Assembly: GCF_014076415.1 (NCBI RefSeq)
Contig: NZ_CP043568.1
Span: 1,860,001 to 1,924,000 of the forward strand
Source: Comamonas testosteroni
GTDB lineage: Bacteria > Pseudomonadota > Gammaproteobacteria > Burkholderiales > Burkholderiaceae_C
Length of the DNA stretch: 64,000 bases
Direction: 5' to 3'
Under the pieces are notes generated by a model. The model did not search any database and was not told the origin of the DNA. It saw only the letters and a list, made by a program, of their open reading frames with translations. Shown one piece after another: positions 26,366 to 34,734 of the stretch. The position numbers and the translations under genes were made by a program. The first letter of the stretch is position 1. Each line of letters begins with the position of its first letter.

Positions 26366-27082
26366 TCAGGGCTTGATGGCGGACGGCAGGGCGGGAGATG
26401 GCATGCCGTCCTTGACGCTGAAGCTCAACGTGGTCACATAGCTGGCTTCGCCATAGCGCTTGCCTTGTGCTTCGCCGCCTTGCTTGTCGCTGTGATGCAC
26501 TTCGGCCACGTACACGCCCTTCCAGGGCAGGGCAAAGTTGACCCGGCCCTGCTCGTCGCTTTGTGCCTCGCGCGACCAGCCCGAGGGGGCGACGATTTGC
26601 ACCTTGACCTTGGGCAGCGCCAGACCGTTGAAGCTCACCATGAATTGGCCCTGCTGGCCCGTGGGCACCAAATCCAGGGCCTGGGCATTGACGGCCACGG
26701 CCTGTGTCGGTGTTGCTACCCAGCGGGCCGCAGGTACCCACAGCAAGGCTGGCTCATTGCGCTTGCTGCGGTTAATCAAGGGATAGGCGGCGCTGGCAAA
26801 AAGAGTTTGTGCCTGGCTTGCCGCGTTGTAGCTGAAACCCGTGGCGTTTCGCTGGCCGCTTAGTTGTTGAATGCCACTGGCTGTTTGCTGGGCCAGCGTG
26901 GGTGTGGCCAGAAATTTGTCCAGCGCCCCGGGCGAGGTCTCGCGCAGGTTGTCATTGAACTCACCGAAAAACAACTGGACTTGGCCGCCATCGTTCTCCA
27001 GCCAGACTTGATGAGCATGGGCCGCGCCCAGACTGGCAAGCAGCAGAGTGGCGAGAGCAACGGGATGATAAAAATTGCGCAT
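26366..27082 (-). CDS. DUF4198 periplasmic protein associated with metal uptake
   Basis: 238 residues. The signal peptide ends AHAH (~21) and is directly followed by QVWLENDGG, the usual N-terminus of DUF4198 proteins. The C-terminal half is a beta-sandwich (LPKVKVQIVAPSG, then DEQGRVNFALPWKGVYVAEVHH) resembling transthyretin/CNA-B folds. Such proteins occur with TonB receptors and nickel, cobalt or iron uptake genes. Here it precedes the siderophore receptor and is probably co-transcribed. The start at 27082 has AAGGAGAT just upstream. Its exact role is unknown. Confidence 0.8.
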   Translation of the reverse strand: MRNFYHPVALATLLLASLGAAHAHQVWLENDGGQVQLFFGEFNDNLRETSPGALDKFLATPTLAQQTASGIQQLSGQRNATGFSYNAASQAQTLFASAAYPLINRSKRNEPALLWVPAARWVATPTQAVAVNAQALDLVPTGQQGQFMVSFNGLALPKVKVQIVAPSGWSREAQSDEQGRVNFALPWKGVYVAEVHHSDKQGGEAQGKRYGEASYVTTLSFSVKDGMPSPALPSAIKP

Positions 27083-27413
27083 GAAAATCTCCTTGGGTTC
27101 TGGATAGGTGAATGAATTGCTCTGCACGAGTGAAGGTCTTCTGCCCGATATCCAGACTCAGGCACCGGTCTGGATTCCAAGAAAAGAGAACCTGTTGATC
27201 TCTTGTATGGCCCTGTGCTCTTTCCTTGCACCTCTGATTGGCCACGGCCAGCCATGCATGGGCCGACGCGGCTGCTGCATCGCGATGCGCATGCAATGCC
27301 CTTGCCCGCTCATGATCGGGATTCCCGTCGCATCAATAGCTGCTTGGGTTCTCGGTCATTGATGCTCAGCGGCTCTCTGATTCGTGACCCCTGCGGGTTC
27401 TGAGTGCAGTCCG
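27083..27413. other. Intergenic gap within the iron-uptake block
   Basis: 330 bp between the DUF3325 and DUF4198 genes, both on the minus strand. No gene or convincing Fur site was found. The gap is long enough to hold a separate promoter for the DUF4198-receptor pair. Confidence 0.4.
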
Positions 27414-27773
27414 TCAAGGACCGAGGCGGTCGAAGGTAAAAACCAGTATTCCCAGTGCCAGTGCCATCAAGCCGAAAAGAGGCAGGCGCTGCGCCTGCCA
27501 GGTCGCCATGCTGGTGGCGGCCAGAGCCGCCAGGCAAAGAGCGGCCGTCCACACCGTGGCCGACAAGGCTGCGGTGGCTGCGCCCGTAAAGCCCAGAGCA
27601 ATGCCCAGTGACAAGGCCAGCAGGATCCAGCCGGCTTGGAACAGGCGCTGGCGGCGCAGTACTGCGGCGGGAGCTTCACTCTCGACATCCGGCCAAGCAT
27701 CTTCATGATGTCGGTCCATGGCCAGGGCAAGAGCCGTCCAGGCGGCAAAGCACAACAGAAAGTCGAGCAGCAT
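27414..27773 (-). CDS. DUF3325 inner membrane protein
   Basis: 119 residues with four hydrophobic segments (~1-20, 45-66, 70-88, 97-115) and a short charged loop (DRHHEDAWPDVESE). This matches the DUF3325 family, small membrane proteins found in iron-regulated operons beside PepSY proteins and TonB receptors. It starts 2 bp after the stop of the PepSY gene, so translation is coupled. Function unknown; a role in ferric-siderophore reduction or handling at the inner membrane is inferred. Confidence 0.8.
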   Translation of the reverse strand: MLLDFLLCFAAWTALALAMDRHHEDAWPDVESEAPAAVLRRQRLFQAGWILLALSLGIALGFTGAATAALSATVWTAALCLAALAATSMATWQAQRLPLFGLMALALGILVFTFDRLGP

Positions 27774-27775
27774 TG

Positions 27776-29488
27776 CTATGCCTCCTGCGCAGTGTTGTCG
27801 CCAGGGGTTCGCTGGGAGCCGGGCTTGCGTCCAGGGGCTGCCGCGGCGCTGGCGGGGGGCATATGTCTGGCTGCGGGCTGAGGCCTGTGTTTCAGCAGAT
27901 GACGGGTGAGGGCGGCAAGCATCAGCCCCGTGGCCGCAAAACTCAGATCCATGCCGGCCCAGCTCCAGTCCATGGCCGGCAGGCTGATGCCCAGATGAGT
28001 TGAAGTGGTCAAGGCATTGACCAAAGGCAATAGCAGGTATGCGGTAGTGGCCATGCCCAGCACCAGCGCCCATCCTTGGCGCATGGGCTGGATCAGGCCC
28101 ACCAGCAAGGCCAGCGCCCAGGTGCCGAAGAAGCAGGACAGTTCGGCATCGGGGCGGCCTGGCATCTCCAATGGCAGCAGCCGGTTGGCCAACAGATAGG
28201 CCGCAATCGCCAGCGGCAGGCCGCCCATGAGGCCGATATTGAAACTTGCCACCAGCCGTTCGCCAAAGGGCAGGGGGGCGGCAGGTGTCTTGCGCAGGGC
28301 CTGGGCGCGGCGCTTGACCGACCACAGTATCAGGCCCGAGGCAATCATCAGCGAACCCATGACGCCAAAACCGAACAGCACCCAGCGCATCCCGATATCG
28401 GCGAAGCGCCCCAGATGCAGGCCATAGAGCACGCCATAGGTCTTGATGGCCGGGCTTTGCGGATCAACCTGTGTTTGCAGCTGGCCGGTGCGGCCATCGA
28501 AACGCAGCCGCGCTGGTCCGTACTGCAGCCTGTCGCCGTCGTGGCGGGTGATCTCCACCAGCGGACCCTGGCTGTCGCTGCGCACGGTGATGCTGCCGAC
28601 ACGGCCGCCCCGCCACAGCTGGCGGGCCTGGCTCAGCATGGGGCCCAGATCCAGCATGGGCAGGGGTTCGGCCTGTGCGTTGCTGCCACGCCTGGCGCTG
28701 CGCGCACCGGGAGCATCGCCCTGCAATTCGGAAAAATAGCTTTGCGTATCCGTTCCTTTCGCGCCAGGGTAGGCGGCGGCTATGCCGGCCGGCATATACA
28801 TGGCGTGAAAAATCATCAGACCGCTGAAGGTGATCATCAGATAGAACGGCAACACCAGAACCCCGGAGACGTTGTGTGCGTCCAGCCAGGCGCGCTGTCC
28901 GCCCTTGCGCGGGCGAAAGGTGAAGAAGTCCTTGAAGATGCGGCGATGCGTGACCACGCCGGTCAGCAAGGCCATGAACATCATCAGCGTCGCCGTGCCC
29001 ACGACCCAGCGGCCCTGAATCGTCCAGCGGCCCTTGTGAGCGGTGCGAAGCTCGAAATGGAAGCGGTAGAAAAATTCTCCGCCAGCGGTCTCACGGGCCT
29101 GCAGTACGGCACCGGTTTGCGGGTGCAGCAGCAAAGTCTCGAAGCGACTGTTGGGCTTGTCGCGCCACAGCACATTGACGGCCGGCGTACGCTCATCGGG
29201 CAGGCGCATGATGAAGTTGCTGACACCCGGCGCGTGCTCGTGCAGTGCCGCCTGGGCGCGTTGTGCAACGTCGCTGTCGGGGAGTGGCAGACCATGCAGC
29301 TCGGGTCGCATCCACAGATTGAATTCGTTCTTGAAGAAGCTCAGCGTGCCGGTGACGAAAATCGCAAACAGAAGCCAGCCCAGAATCAGTCCCGACCAGG
29401 TGTGCAGCCAGGACATGGCCTGGCGAAAGCCCTCCTGCTCGGGCTGGCGCGTGGTTCTGGCGCTTGTCTTGGTTTGAGGGGTGGTCAT
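27776..29488 (-). CDS. PepSY-domain inner membrane protein (putative siderophore-iron reductase)
   Basis: 570 residues. The first helix AMSWLHTWSGLILGWLLFAIFVTGTLSFF is the hallmark of PepSY-associated TM proteins. Periplasmic PepSY-like segments follow, then HNVSGVLVLPFYLMITFSG and LHLGRFADIGMRWVLF (conserved histidines in helices, as in heme-binding reductases), and several C-terminal helices. Relatives such as FoxB and PiuB reduce or transport ferric siderophores. It overlaps the upstream DUF3649 gene by 4 bp (ATGA). The start at 29488 is the ATG in that overlap. Confidence 0.88.
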   Translation of the reverse strand: MTTPQTKTSARTTRQPEQEGFRQAMSWLHTWSGLILGWLLFAIFVTGTLSFFKNEFNLWMRPELHGLPLPDSDVAQRAQAALHEHAPGVSNFIMRLPDERTPAVNVLWRDKPNSRFETLLLHPQTGAVLQARETAGGEFFYRFHFELRTAHKGRWTIQGRWVVGTATLMMFMALLTGVVTHRRIFKDFFTFRPRKGGQRAWLDAHNVSGVLVLPFYLMITFSGLMIFHAMYMPAGIAAAYPGAKGTDTQSYFSELQGDAPGARSARRGSNAQAEPLPMLDLGPMLSQARQLWRGGRVGSITVRSDSQGPLVEITRHDGDRLQYGPARLRFDGRTGQLQTQVDPQSPAIKTYGVLYGLHLGRFADIGMRWVLFGFGVMGSLMIASGLILWSVKRRAQALRKTPAAPLPFGERLVASFNIGLMGGLPLAIAAYLLANRLLPLEMPGRPDAELSCFFGTWALALLVGLIQPMRQGWALVLGMATTAYLLLPLVNALTTSTHLGISLPAMDWSWAGMDLSFAATGLMLAALTRHLLKHRPQPAARHMPPASAAAAPGRKPGSQRTPGDNTAQEA

Positions 29489-29793
29489 GCCTCTACCCCC
29501 AACCCCAAGGACCCATACAGCGCTGTGCCTAGGGCTAGGGCAGGAAGGAGTACACCGGCCCAGGCAAGCCAAGCCGTGCGTGCATAGAAGGTCCAGGCAA
29601 TGGCGATGGCGTAGATGACCCAGGACAGCAAGGTGGCGGTCATCACCGCCTCCACGCGGCTCATCAAGGAACTCAGCAGAAGACTCAGGGCAGCAGTACT
29701 GACTGAGGCCAGCACATAGCCTCCAAGGACGGCAGCCAAACTGCGCGAGGCAACCGCAAGGCGGTAGTGAGTAAGGGGCGATGTAGCTTTCAT
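29485..29793 (-). CDS. DUF3649 small inner membrane protein
   Basis: 102 residues with three hydrophobic helices (SLAAVLGGYVLASVSTAALSL, then TATLLSWVIYAIAIAWTFY, then LAWAGVLLPALALGTALYG). This matches the DUF3649 family, found at the head of iron-uptake operons with PepSY and DUF3325 proteins. It is the first gene of the operon downstream of the candidate Fur-controlled promoter. A GGAGGCGGT ribosome site precedes the start. Confidence 0.82.
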   Translation of the reverse strand: MKATSPLTHYRLAVASRSLAAVLGGYVLASVSTAALSLLLSSLMSRVEAVMTATLLSWVIYAIAIAWTFYARTAWLAWAGVLLPALALGTALYGSLGLGVEA

Positions 29794-29995
29794 ACCGCCT
29801 CCTGATGTGCTGGCGCCGGGCGGCAAAGATTGCCGCAGACAGGAGCTGCAACGACAAAGCGCGGGTGAATCACCCTTGACGAGGAAAAGCAGGTAGACGG
29901 AAAGCTCAGCATGACAGACAAGCAAACGATGTGGCCGATTCGCTGGCTGGCCTGTGTCAAAAAATCATGCTGGCGTGCGAAGAAATGTAAAGCCG

Positions 29996-30024
29996 AGTAT
30001 AAATGCAATTGAGAATGATTGTTG
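29996..30024 (-). promoter_or_regulatory. Candidate Fur box and -10 element of the iron operon
   Basis: On the minus strand, ACAATCATTCTCAATTGC is followed by a TATACT hexamer (30001-29996), about 200 bp upstream of the DUF3649 start. AATCATTCTCAATT resembles half or more of the Fur consensus (GATAATGATAATCATTATC), and this is the most AT-rich spot in the area. Binding of Fur-Fe here would repress the operon in iron-rich cells. This is inferred from pattern and context. Confidence 0.5.
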
Positions 30025-30248
30025 TTTATTTGCAATTCGACTTACAGGGCCAGAAAAAGCGGCATCTGAAGTTATTCCCTTCATTGGGCCATTGCCTGCC
30101 TGGCGGACGCCTGAAGGCCCTTTCTGGTGCGGTGGGCGACTCATCGCCGGGGCAGACAGGTATTCCCCTGAGCCATAGCCATACCTGGTGCGCAAGCTAG
30201 TTCTTATTCTTCTTCTCTTCTACACACGCTCTATTGCCACCACCTCGG

Positions 30249-30398
30249 ATGGCTGCTGAACTGGCTGAAGCAGCAGTGCATTGTGTGCAGGATGCTTCGG
30301 ATCTGGCACAGGACACCTTTATGCGTCTTCTCAGGCAGTACTCGCACGAGTTGCAGGAGCCGCGTGATTTTTTGCCGCTGTGCTGGCGGGAGGAGTAG
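30249..30398 (+). pseudogene. Remnant of FecI-type ECF sigma factor gene
   Basis: The 49-residue frame contains DASDLAQDTFMRLLRQY and ELQEPRDFLPL. These match the region 2 helix of FecI-like sigma factors (typically DAEDLVQDTFLRLL and EPRAFL). The rest of the sigma gene, including region 4, is missing and the frame ends prematurely. Its place just upstream of the siderophore-receptor block suggests the locus once had its own sigma/anti-sigma control and now relies on Fur alone. Confidence 0.6.
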
Positions 30399-30929
30399 GC
30401 AGCCGCGATGCACAGGCCCTGCATGGGCTCTCTGGACGTTCTGGTCTTTTTTGCTGTTGAGGGTCACCTTGGCTCAGGTGAACAACGATGTCTGCATGTC
30501 GGGCCTGATCTACGGACTGACTGTCTGGATGCTCCTGCCGCCGGTCCTGCTTCATCGATATCTCTCAGCAGCCACCGTGCTGCTGCTTGTACCTAGGCGC
30601 ACTGGTTCGGGCTTCTGGGTGGAATCCTTGGCGCCTTGAACAGCTGCCGCAGCCAGTTGGCTTGGCGATGAGCCGCTGCTGCGAGCTGCTTGGAGCAGCG
30701 ATGTGATGCTAGCGGGCCTGGCCGGTGCCATGAGCCCGCCTTGACGCTCCTTGCCGCATCCATGCATGTTGCCGACTGCCCCGGTGACGGCCGGAGCAGG
30801 CACCGGCGTGGGCCGGCTTCCGGGAATGCGTCTGCGACGGTATCGATTACCAACAATTGTCGGCGCTTGCCTGCAGACTTCGGAGTTGCAACGCACAATG
30901 CCATCCTGTGTTTTTTAATCGTCGTGATC
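30399..30929. other. Gap with degraded sequence upstream of the esterase gene
   Basis: About 530 bp after the sigma remnant. A short hydrophobic frame (30453-30597, plus strand) could be a leftover membrane-protein piece, but I cannot assign it. No FecR-like sequence was recognised. Otherwise nothing is seen. Confidence 0.35.
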
Positions 30930-31910
30930 ATGTCCGATTCCTCTGCGGCTTTGCCAGCCAGTCTGACACCATCCATGCGCGATGTGCTGCGTCGCATGGA
31001 GCGGGCCGCGCGCACTCCCATGCATCAGCTCGGTTCGGAAGCTGCCAAGGCTGCCTATGAAGCTGGCGCCGGCGTGCTTGAAATCCCCAAGCAGGCCTTG
31101 CCCCGTGTGGAGGACCTGCAGATTCCCGCACGCGACGGAGCGAATCTGCCGGCCCGCCTCTATGCGCCTGTGTCCCGCGATGAAGGCCCCGATGCGGGCT
31201 TGCCTGCGCTGCTGTATCTGCATGGTGGTGGCTTTACGGTTGGCAGTGTGGCCACGCATGACCAGCTTTGCCGCCAGCTCGCACACCTGGCGGGTTGTAT
31301 GGTTGTGTCGCTGGACTACCGCCTGGCACCGCAGTTCCAGTTCCCCGTAGCACATGATGATGCCTGGGATGCGCTACAGTGGCTGACGGCCCATGCGGCG
31401 AGCCTGGGGGCGGATGGCAGCCGCATGGCTGTCGGTGGCGACAGCGCCGGCGGTACGCTGGCGGCAGCCTGTGCGATCGAAGCGCGCAACATCGGCCTCA
31501 AGCTTGCCTTGCAGCTGCTGATCTACCCGGGCACCACGGCGCACCAGGATACCGACTCCCATCGCCGCTTTGCCCATGGGTTGGTGCTTGAAGAGGCTTC
31601 CATTACCTGGTTTTTTGCGCAATATATCGTCAGGCGCCAGGACCGCGAGGATTGGCGCTTCGCTCCGTTGCTGGCTCCCGATGTCGACGAGGTCGCGCCC
31701 GCCTGGATCGGCCTGGCCGAGTGCGATCCCCTGGTGGATGAGGGCGTGGAATATGCTGACAAGTTGCGCATGGCGGGCGTGCCAGTGGAGCTGGAAATCT
31801 ACAAGGGCGTGACCCATGAGTTCGTCAAGATGGGCCGCGTGATTGCCGAGGCGCGTCAGGCGCACCGGGACATGGCGCAGGCCTTGCGCGGCGCGTTTGG
31901 ATTGAATTGA
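30930..31910 (+). CDS. Alpha/beta hydrolase, hormone-sensitive-lipase-type esterase
   Basis: 326 residues. HGGGF (oxyanion hole, ~98), GDSAGG (nucleophile Ser, ~172), the catalytic Asp in AECDPLVDEG (~269) and His in GVTHEF (~299) complete the triad of family IV esterases. No signal peptide, so it is cytoplasmic. It probably cleaves short-chain esters. It lies 15 bp before the thioesterase-GNAT gene and is probably co-transcribed with it, hinting at a joint role in acyl or ester metabolism. The ATG at 30930 is chosen because homologous sequence begins there, although no strong ribosome site is visible. Confidence 0.9.
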   Translation: MSDSSAALPASLTPSMRDVLRRMERAARTPMHQLGSEAAKAAYEAGAGVLEIPKQALPRVEDLQIPARDGANLPARLYAPVSRDEGPDAGLPALLYLHGGGFTVGSVATHDQLCRQLAHLAGCMVVSLDYRLAPQFQFPVAHDDAWDALQWLTAHAASLGADGSRMAVGGDSAGGTLAAACAIEARNIGLKLALQLLIYPGTTAHQDTDSHRRFAHGLVLEEASITWFFAQYIVRRQDREDWRFAPLLAPDVDEVAPAWIGLAECDPLVDEGVEYADKLRMAGVPVELEIYKGVTHEFVKMGRVIAEARQAHRDMAQALRGAFGLN

Positions 31911-31925
31911 ACCAGAGTAAGAACT

Positions 31926-32783
31926 ATGAACCGACAGGACTTTCGCAGCTTTACCCGCATCGAGGTGCGCTGGGCTGAAGTGGATGCACAGAAGATTGTC
32001 TTCAACGCTCACTATCTGATGTATGCCGATGTGGCCATCACCAACTACTGGCGCCAGCTGGCCATTCCGTATGAGGCCGGCTTTGCATCGCTGGGCGGCG
32101 AGCTGTTTGTGAAAAAGGCCAGCACGGTCTATCACGGCTCGGCCACTTTGGGCGATGTGCTGGATGTCGGCATCCGCTGCGTCAAGCAGGGCAATACCTC
32201 GCTGCAGTTCGAGGCAGGCATCTTCCGGGGCATGGAGCTGCTCAACACCGTGGAGCTGATCTATGTGTTTGCCGACGCGGCGACCCAGACCCCCAGGCCC
32301 GTACCCCAGGCCATGCGGGATCTGCTCACGGCCTATGAAACAGGGCAGGAGGTCGTCACGCTGCGCTCGGGCAGCTGGAACGACCTGGGGCGTGATGCCG
32401 AGCGCCTGCGCCTGGCCGTGTTTGTGCGCGAGCAGGGCGTGCCGCGCGAGATCGAGATCGACGAGCTCGATCCTGTTGCGCGTCATGTAGTGCTGTTCAA
32501 CGGCTTGAACCAGCCCGTGGCTACGGGCAGGCTGGTCAGCGATGCGCCGGGCGTAGGGCGTATCGGCCGCATGGCCGTGGATCGCAGCGTGCGCGGCGGC
32601 CGCTGGGGGCGCATGGTGCTCGATAGCCTGATGGATGCGGCACGCGATCGCGGCGACAAGGAAATCGTGCTACATGCGCAGCGCCATGCTGAAGCCTTCT
32701 ATCTGCGTGCCGGCTTTGCGCCGGTAGGGGAGCCTTATGAGGAAGCCGGCATTCCCCACATCACCATGTGCAGAGTGCTTTGA
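31926..32783 (+). CDS. Fusion protein: YbgC/FadM-type thioesterase plus GNAT acetyltransferase
   Basis: 285 residues. Residues ~1-130 form a 4-hydroxybenzoyl-CoA-thioesterase hotdog fold, with VRWAEVDAQKIVFNAHYLMYAD holding the catalytic Asp (~20). Residues ~145-285 form a GNAT domain: LRLAVFVREQGVP, RIGRMAVDRSVRGGRWGRMVLDSLM (acetyl-CoA loop), then HAEAFYLRAGFAPVGEPY. The two activities in one chain suggest coupled use of acyl-CoA, but the acceptor is unknown. It follows the esterase gene closely. Both domains look intact. Confidence 0.9.
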   Translation: MNRQDFRSFTRIEVRWAEVDAQKIVFNAHYLMYADVAITNYWRQLAIPYEAGFASLGGELFVKKASTVYHGSATLGDVLDVGIRCVKQGNTSLQFEAGIFRGMELLNTVELIYVFADAATQTPRPVPQAMRDLLTAYETGQEVVTLRSGSWNDLGRDAERLRLAVFVREQGVPREIEIDELDPVARHVVLFNGLNQPVATGRLVSDAPGVGRIGRMAVDRSVRGGRWGRMVLDSLMDAARDRGDKEIVLHAQRHAEAFYLRAGFAPVGEPYEEAGIPHITMCRVL

Positions 32784-32862
32784 TGCATCTGTTTTGATAG
32801 CTTGTAACGATTTATATGTAAGCGTTCAAGCCCGATTTGATGCTTGATGCGAAGGAGCGCCC

Positions 32863-32943
32863 ATGGCAAAAATCATGACCGTCCTCAGCCTGATCGGGGT
32901 GGCGGTGGCAGCCTATGTGGCTTATCGCTACGGGGTCTTCTGA
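32863..32943 (+). CDS. 26-residue single-helix membrane peptide
   Basis: MAKIMTVLSLIGVAVAAYV is one hydrophobic helix followed by AYRYGVF. AAGGAG lies five bases before the ATG, an excellent ribosome site for so short a frame. It sits 79 bp after the thioesterase-GNAT gene on the same strand. Probably a real small membrane protein of unknown role; it could also be chance. Confidence 0.5.
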   Translation: MAKIMTVLSLIGVAVAAYVAYRYGVF

Positions 32944-33090
32944 GCCCGTTCGAGCGAGGTCCGGGACAGAGGTGACCGAGCGCTGGAGGTGGGTGCCACC
33001 CGCTGGCGAGTGCGCTCTGCGGCGGCCTGCTTCGCAGGCCTTGCCGCACGCAGGATCGAGCCTGGCCCTCTCTCCAGCGTGCTGGCGGCA

Positions 33091-33420
33091 TTACTGCAGC
33101 TGATCCTTCAGCGCGGTGATGACCTTCTGGGCGCAGGCTTCGTCCAGATGGCCGCCAGGCGCACCGGCCACGCCAATGGCACCAATGGTTTCATTGCCGA
33201 TCTTCAGAGGCACGCCGCCGCCCAGCACCAGGAAACCGGGGGATATTCGCCATGCCGGCCGCATCGGGATTGGGCTGAATGGCCTTGGCGATGCCGCAGG
33301 TGGGGTTGCGCGACGAAGCAGAGGTGAAGGCCTTGGCGCGCGAGGCTTCTGCCGTGTGAGGGCCGGCGCTATCGGCACACACCATGGCCAGCAGCACGCC
33401 CGAGCGGTCCAACACCGAGG
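33091..33420 (-). pseudogene. DUF336 (GlcG/HbpS-like) gene, 5'-truncated and frameshifted
   Basis: Two frames together give the C-terminal two thirds of a DUF336 protein. The first part is PSVLDRSGVLLAMVCADSAG ... AKAFTSAS. After a one-base shift in a C5 run near 33238-33242 the second part is FLVLGGGVPLKIGNETIGAI ... GHLDEACAQ. The N-terminus is missing and is replaced at ~33421 by an insertion-sequence end. Intact members bind heme or cobalamin, or act in glycolate loci. The gene is inactive. Confidence 0.75.
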
Positions 33421-33727
33421 GGCGTTGTTGCATTAATCCCTCCGAGGTTGAGTTACCCCTGACCCCAGACGCAGCTATGCCACGGCGAGCGTCTGCGGAC
33501 GCCCTAGTTCAGTGAACCGATTGAGGATGGCCGCGCGGATGTGCAGTTCATTGGCCTGTCGTTCAAGGGCTCTGGACATGACCCGCTCGCCCAGTCGTTT
33601 GATGCAGTTCATCTTGGTCTCCACCAAGCAAGCTGCTCTGGCGACGGCAGACGGTGCCGAAGTTAGGTACTGGCCAATCCAGCCCTGACAAATCAGGCAC
33701 TGCCAGTCCTGCGGCAATGCGGGTCCG
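33421..33727 (-). mobile_element. Internally deleted IS5-family element
   Basis: The left edge GGCGTTGTTGCATTAATC (33421-33438) resembles the GGCTTTGTTGCA-type terminal repeat of the IS5/IS903 families. On the minus strand, one frame encodes LDWPVPNFGTVCRRQ, an N-terminal motif of IS5 transposases. After a deletion and frame change another encodes VETKMNCIKRLGERVMSRAL and NRFTELGRPQTLAVA, the transposase C-terminus (stop at 33475). The DDE core is gone, so the element is dead. It truncates the DUF336 gene and ends next to ygfZ. Confidence 0.7.
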
Positions 33728-33733
33728 AGACGT

Positions 33734-34690
33734 TCAGATATCCGCCAGTAGCTCGTAGGGCAGGGGCAGGGTCTGCAGCGCAATGCCCTTGCCCGTATCG
33801 GCGCTCTGGCCTTCGGCCAGCGCAGCATGGGCAAACAGATCGTCGCGGGTGGAAGAGGCAATCTGCATCGAGACAATGGCATCCCAGCCGCCTTGCGGAG
33901 CTGCGGCTGCCTGCACCACGGTGCCGGTTGCCTGCTCGAGATCTTCGGCGCTGAAGACTTCCTGGCCGACGCTCAGAGCCTGGTCGGCATGAACCAGATA
34001 GGCGCGGCGCTTGAGCGTGCCGCGGAACTGGCTGCGGGCCACCACTTCCTGGCCGGGGTAGCAGCCCTTCTTGAAGTTGACGCCACCCAGGGATTCGTAG
34101 TTCAGCATCTGGGGTACAAAGGCATCGACCACGGGGGCCGACAGAGTGGCCACGCCGCTCTGTACTTCGGACCATTGCCAGAGGTCTTCGCTCAGCAACT
34201 GCCCTTCGGGGGCCTGACCCGCAGGGCCTATCCACAGCGCACGCTGGTTGCCTGCAGCGGGGTAGAGCGCGAGCACATGGGCATCGCCTTGCTGCTTGAG
34301 CGCCCAGGCCGCTGCGTTCTTGCCGGCAAGCTGCTCGGCGGCCTGGCCGGTCAGCCCGTAGAGGGCGAAGTCAGCCGTCGCATCGCTGAGCTTGCACTGG
34401 GCGCGCAGCACAAACATGGACAGGCGCTTGAGTGTGGGGGCCAGCAGGCTGCGGTCACAGATCAGCACAATTTCATCAGCGCTGAGCCTGAAGCCGATGA
34501 AGCTGGCCAGCATGCGGCCCTTGGCCGTGCAAAAAGCCGCGAGGCGGGCCTGATCGAACTTGAGCAGCGCGAAATCGTTGCTCAGCTGGCCATGGAGAAA
34601 GCTGGCTGCGTCGGCGCCAACGGCGCGGATGACACCAAGGTGGGAAATGGGGGTAATGCCGTTCAGGGGCAGCGTCTTGGGCTGGGTCAT
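33734..34690 (-). CDS. ygfZ: YgfZ/GcvT-like folate-dependent Fe-S and tRNA modification protein
   Basis: 318 residues. The signature KGCYPGQEVVAR (~212) carries the conserved cysteine of YgfZ, and SFLHGQLSNDF near the N-terminus matches the GcvT-like folate-binding fold. The protein supports assembly or repair of certain Fe-S enzymes, including MiaB-type tRNA methylthiolation, in the cytoplasm. It is divergent from mltG with only 44 bp between start codons, the conserved arrangement in Burkholderiales. The IS remnant begins just past its stop but does not damage it. Confidence 0.93.
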   Translation of the reverse strand: MTQPKTLPLNGITPISHLGVIRAVGADAASFLHGQLSNDFALLKFDQARLAAFCTAKGRMLASFIGFRLSADEIVLICDRSLLAPTLKRLSMFVLRAQCKLSDATADFALYGLTGQAAEQLAGKNAAAWALKQQGDAHVLALYPAAGNQRALWIGPAGQAPEGQLLSEDLWQWSEVQSGVATLSAPVVDAFVPQMLNYESLGGVNFKKGCYPGQEVVARSQFRGTLKRRAYLVHADQALSVGQEVFSAEDLEQATGTVVQAAAAPQGGWDAIVSMQIASSTRDDLFAHAALAEGQSADTGKGIALQTLPLPYELLADI

Positions 34691-34734
34691 GGCTGAATTA
34701 TGATCGTCGCTCTGTGTACTGATGGATCTAGCTT

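Noticed and set aside
27414..28325. 303-codon minus-strand frame spanning the DUF3325 gene and its upstream region
   Set aside because: Only the last 119 codons are protein-like. The upstream part is out of frame with, and covered by, the PepSY gene.
33021..33045. Small GC-rich hairpin after the 26-residue peptide gene as a terminator
   Set aside because: The stem is only 7 bp and has no T-run.
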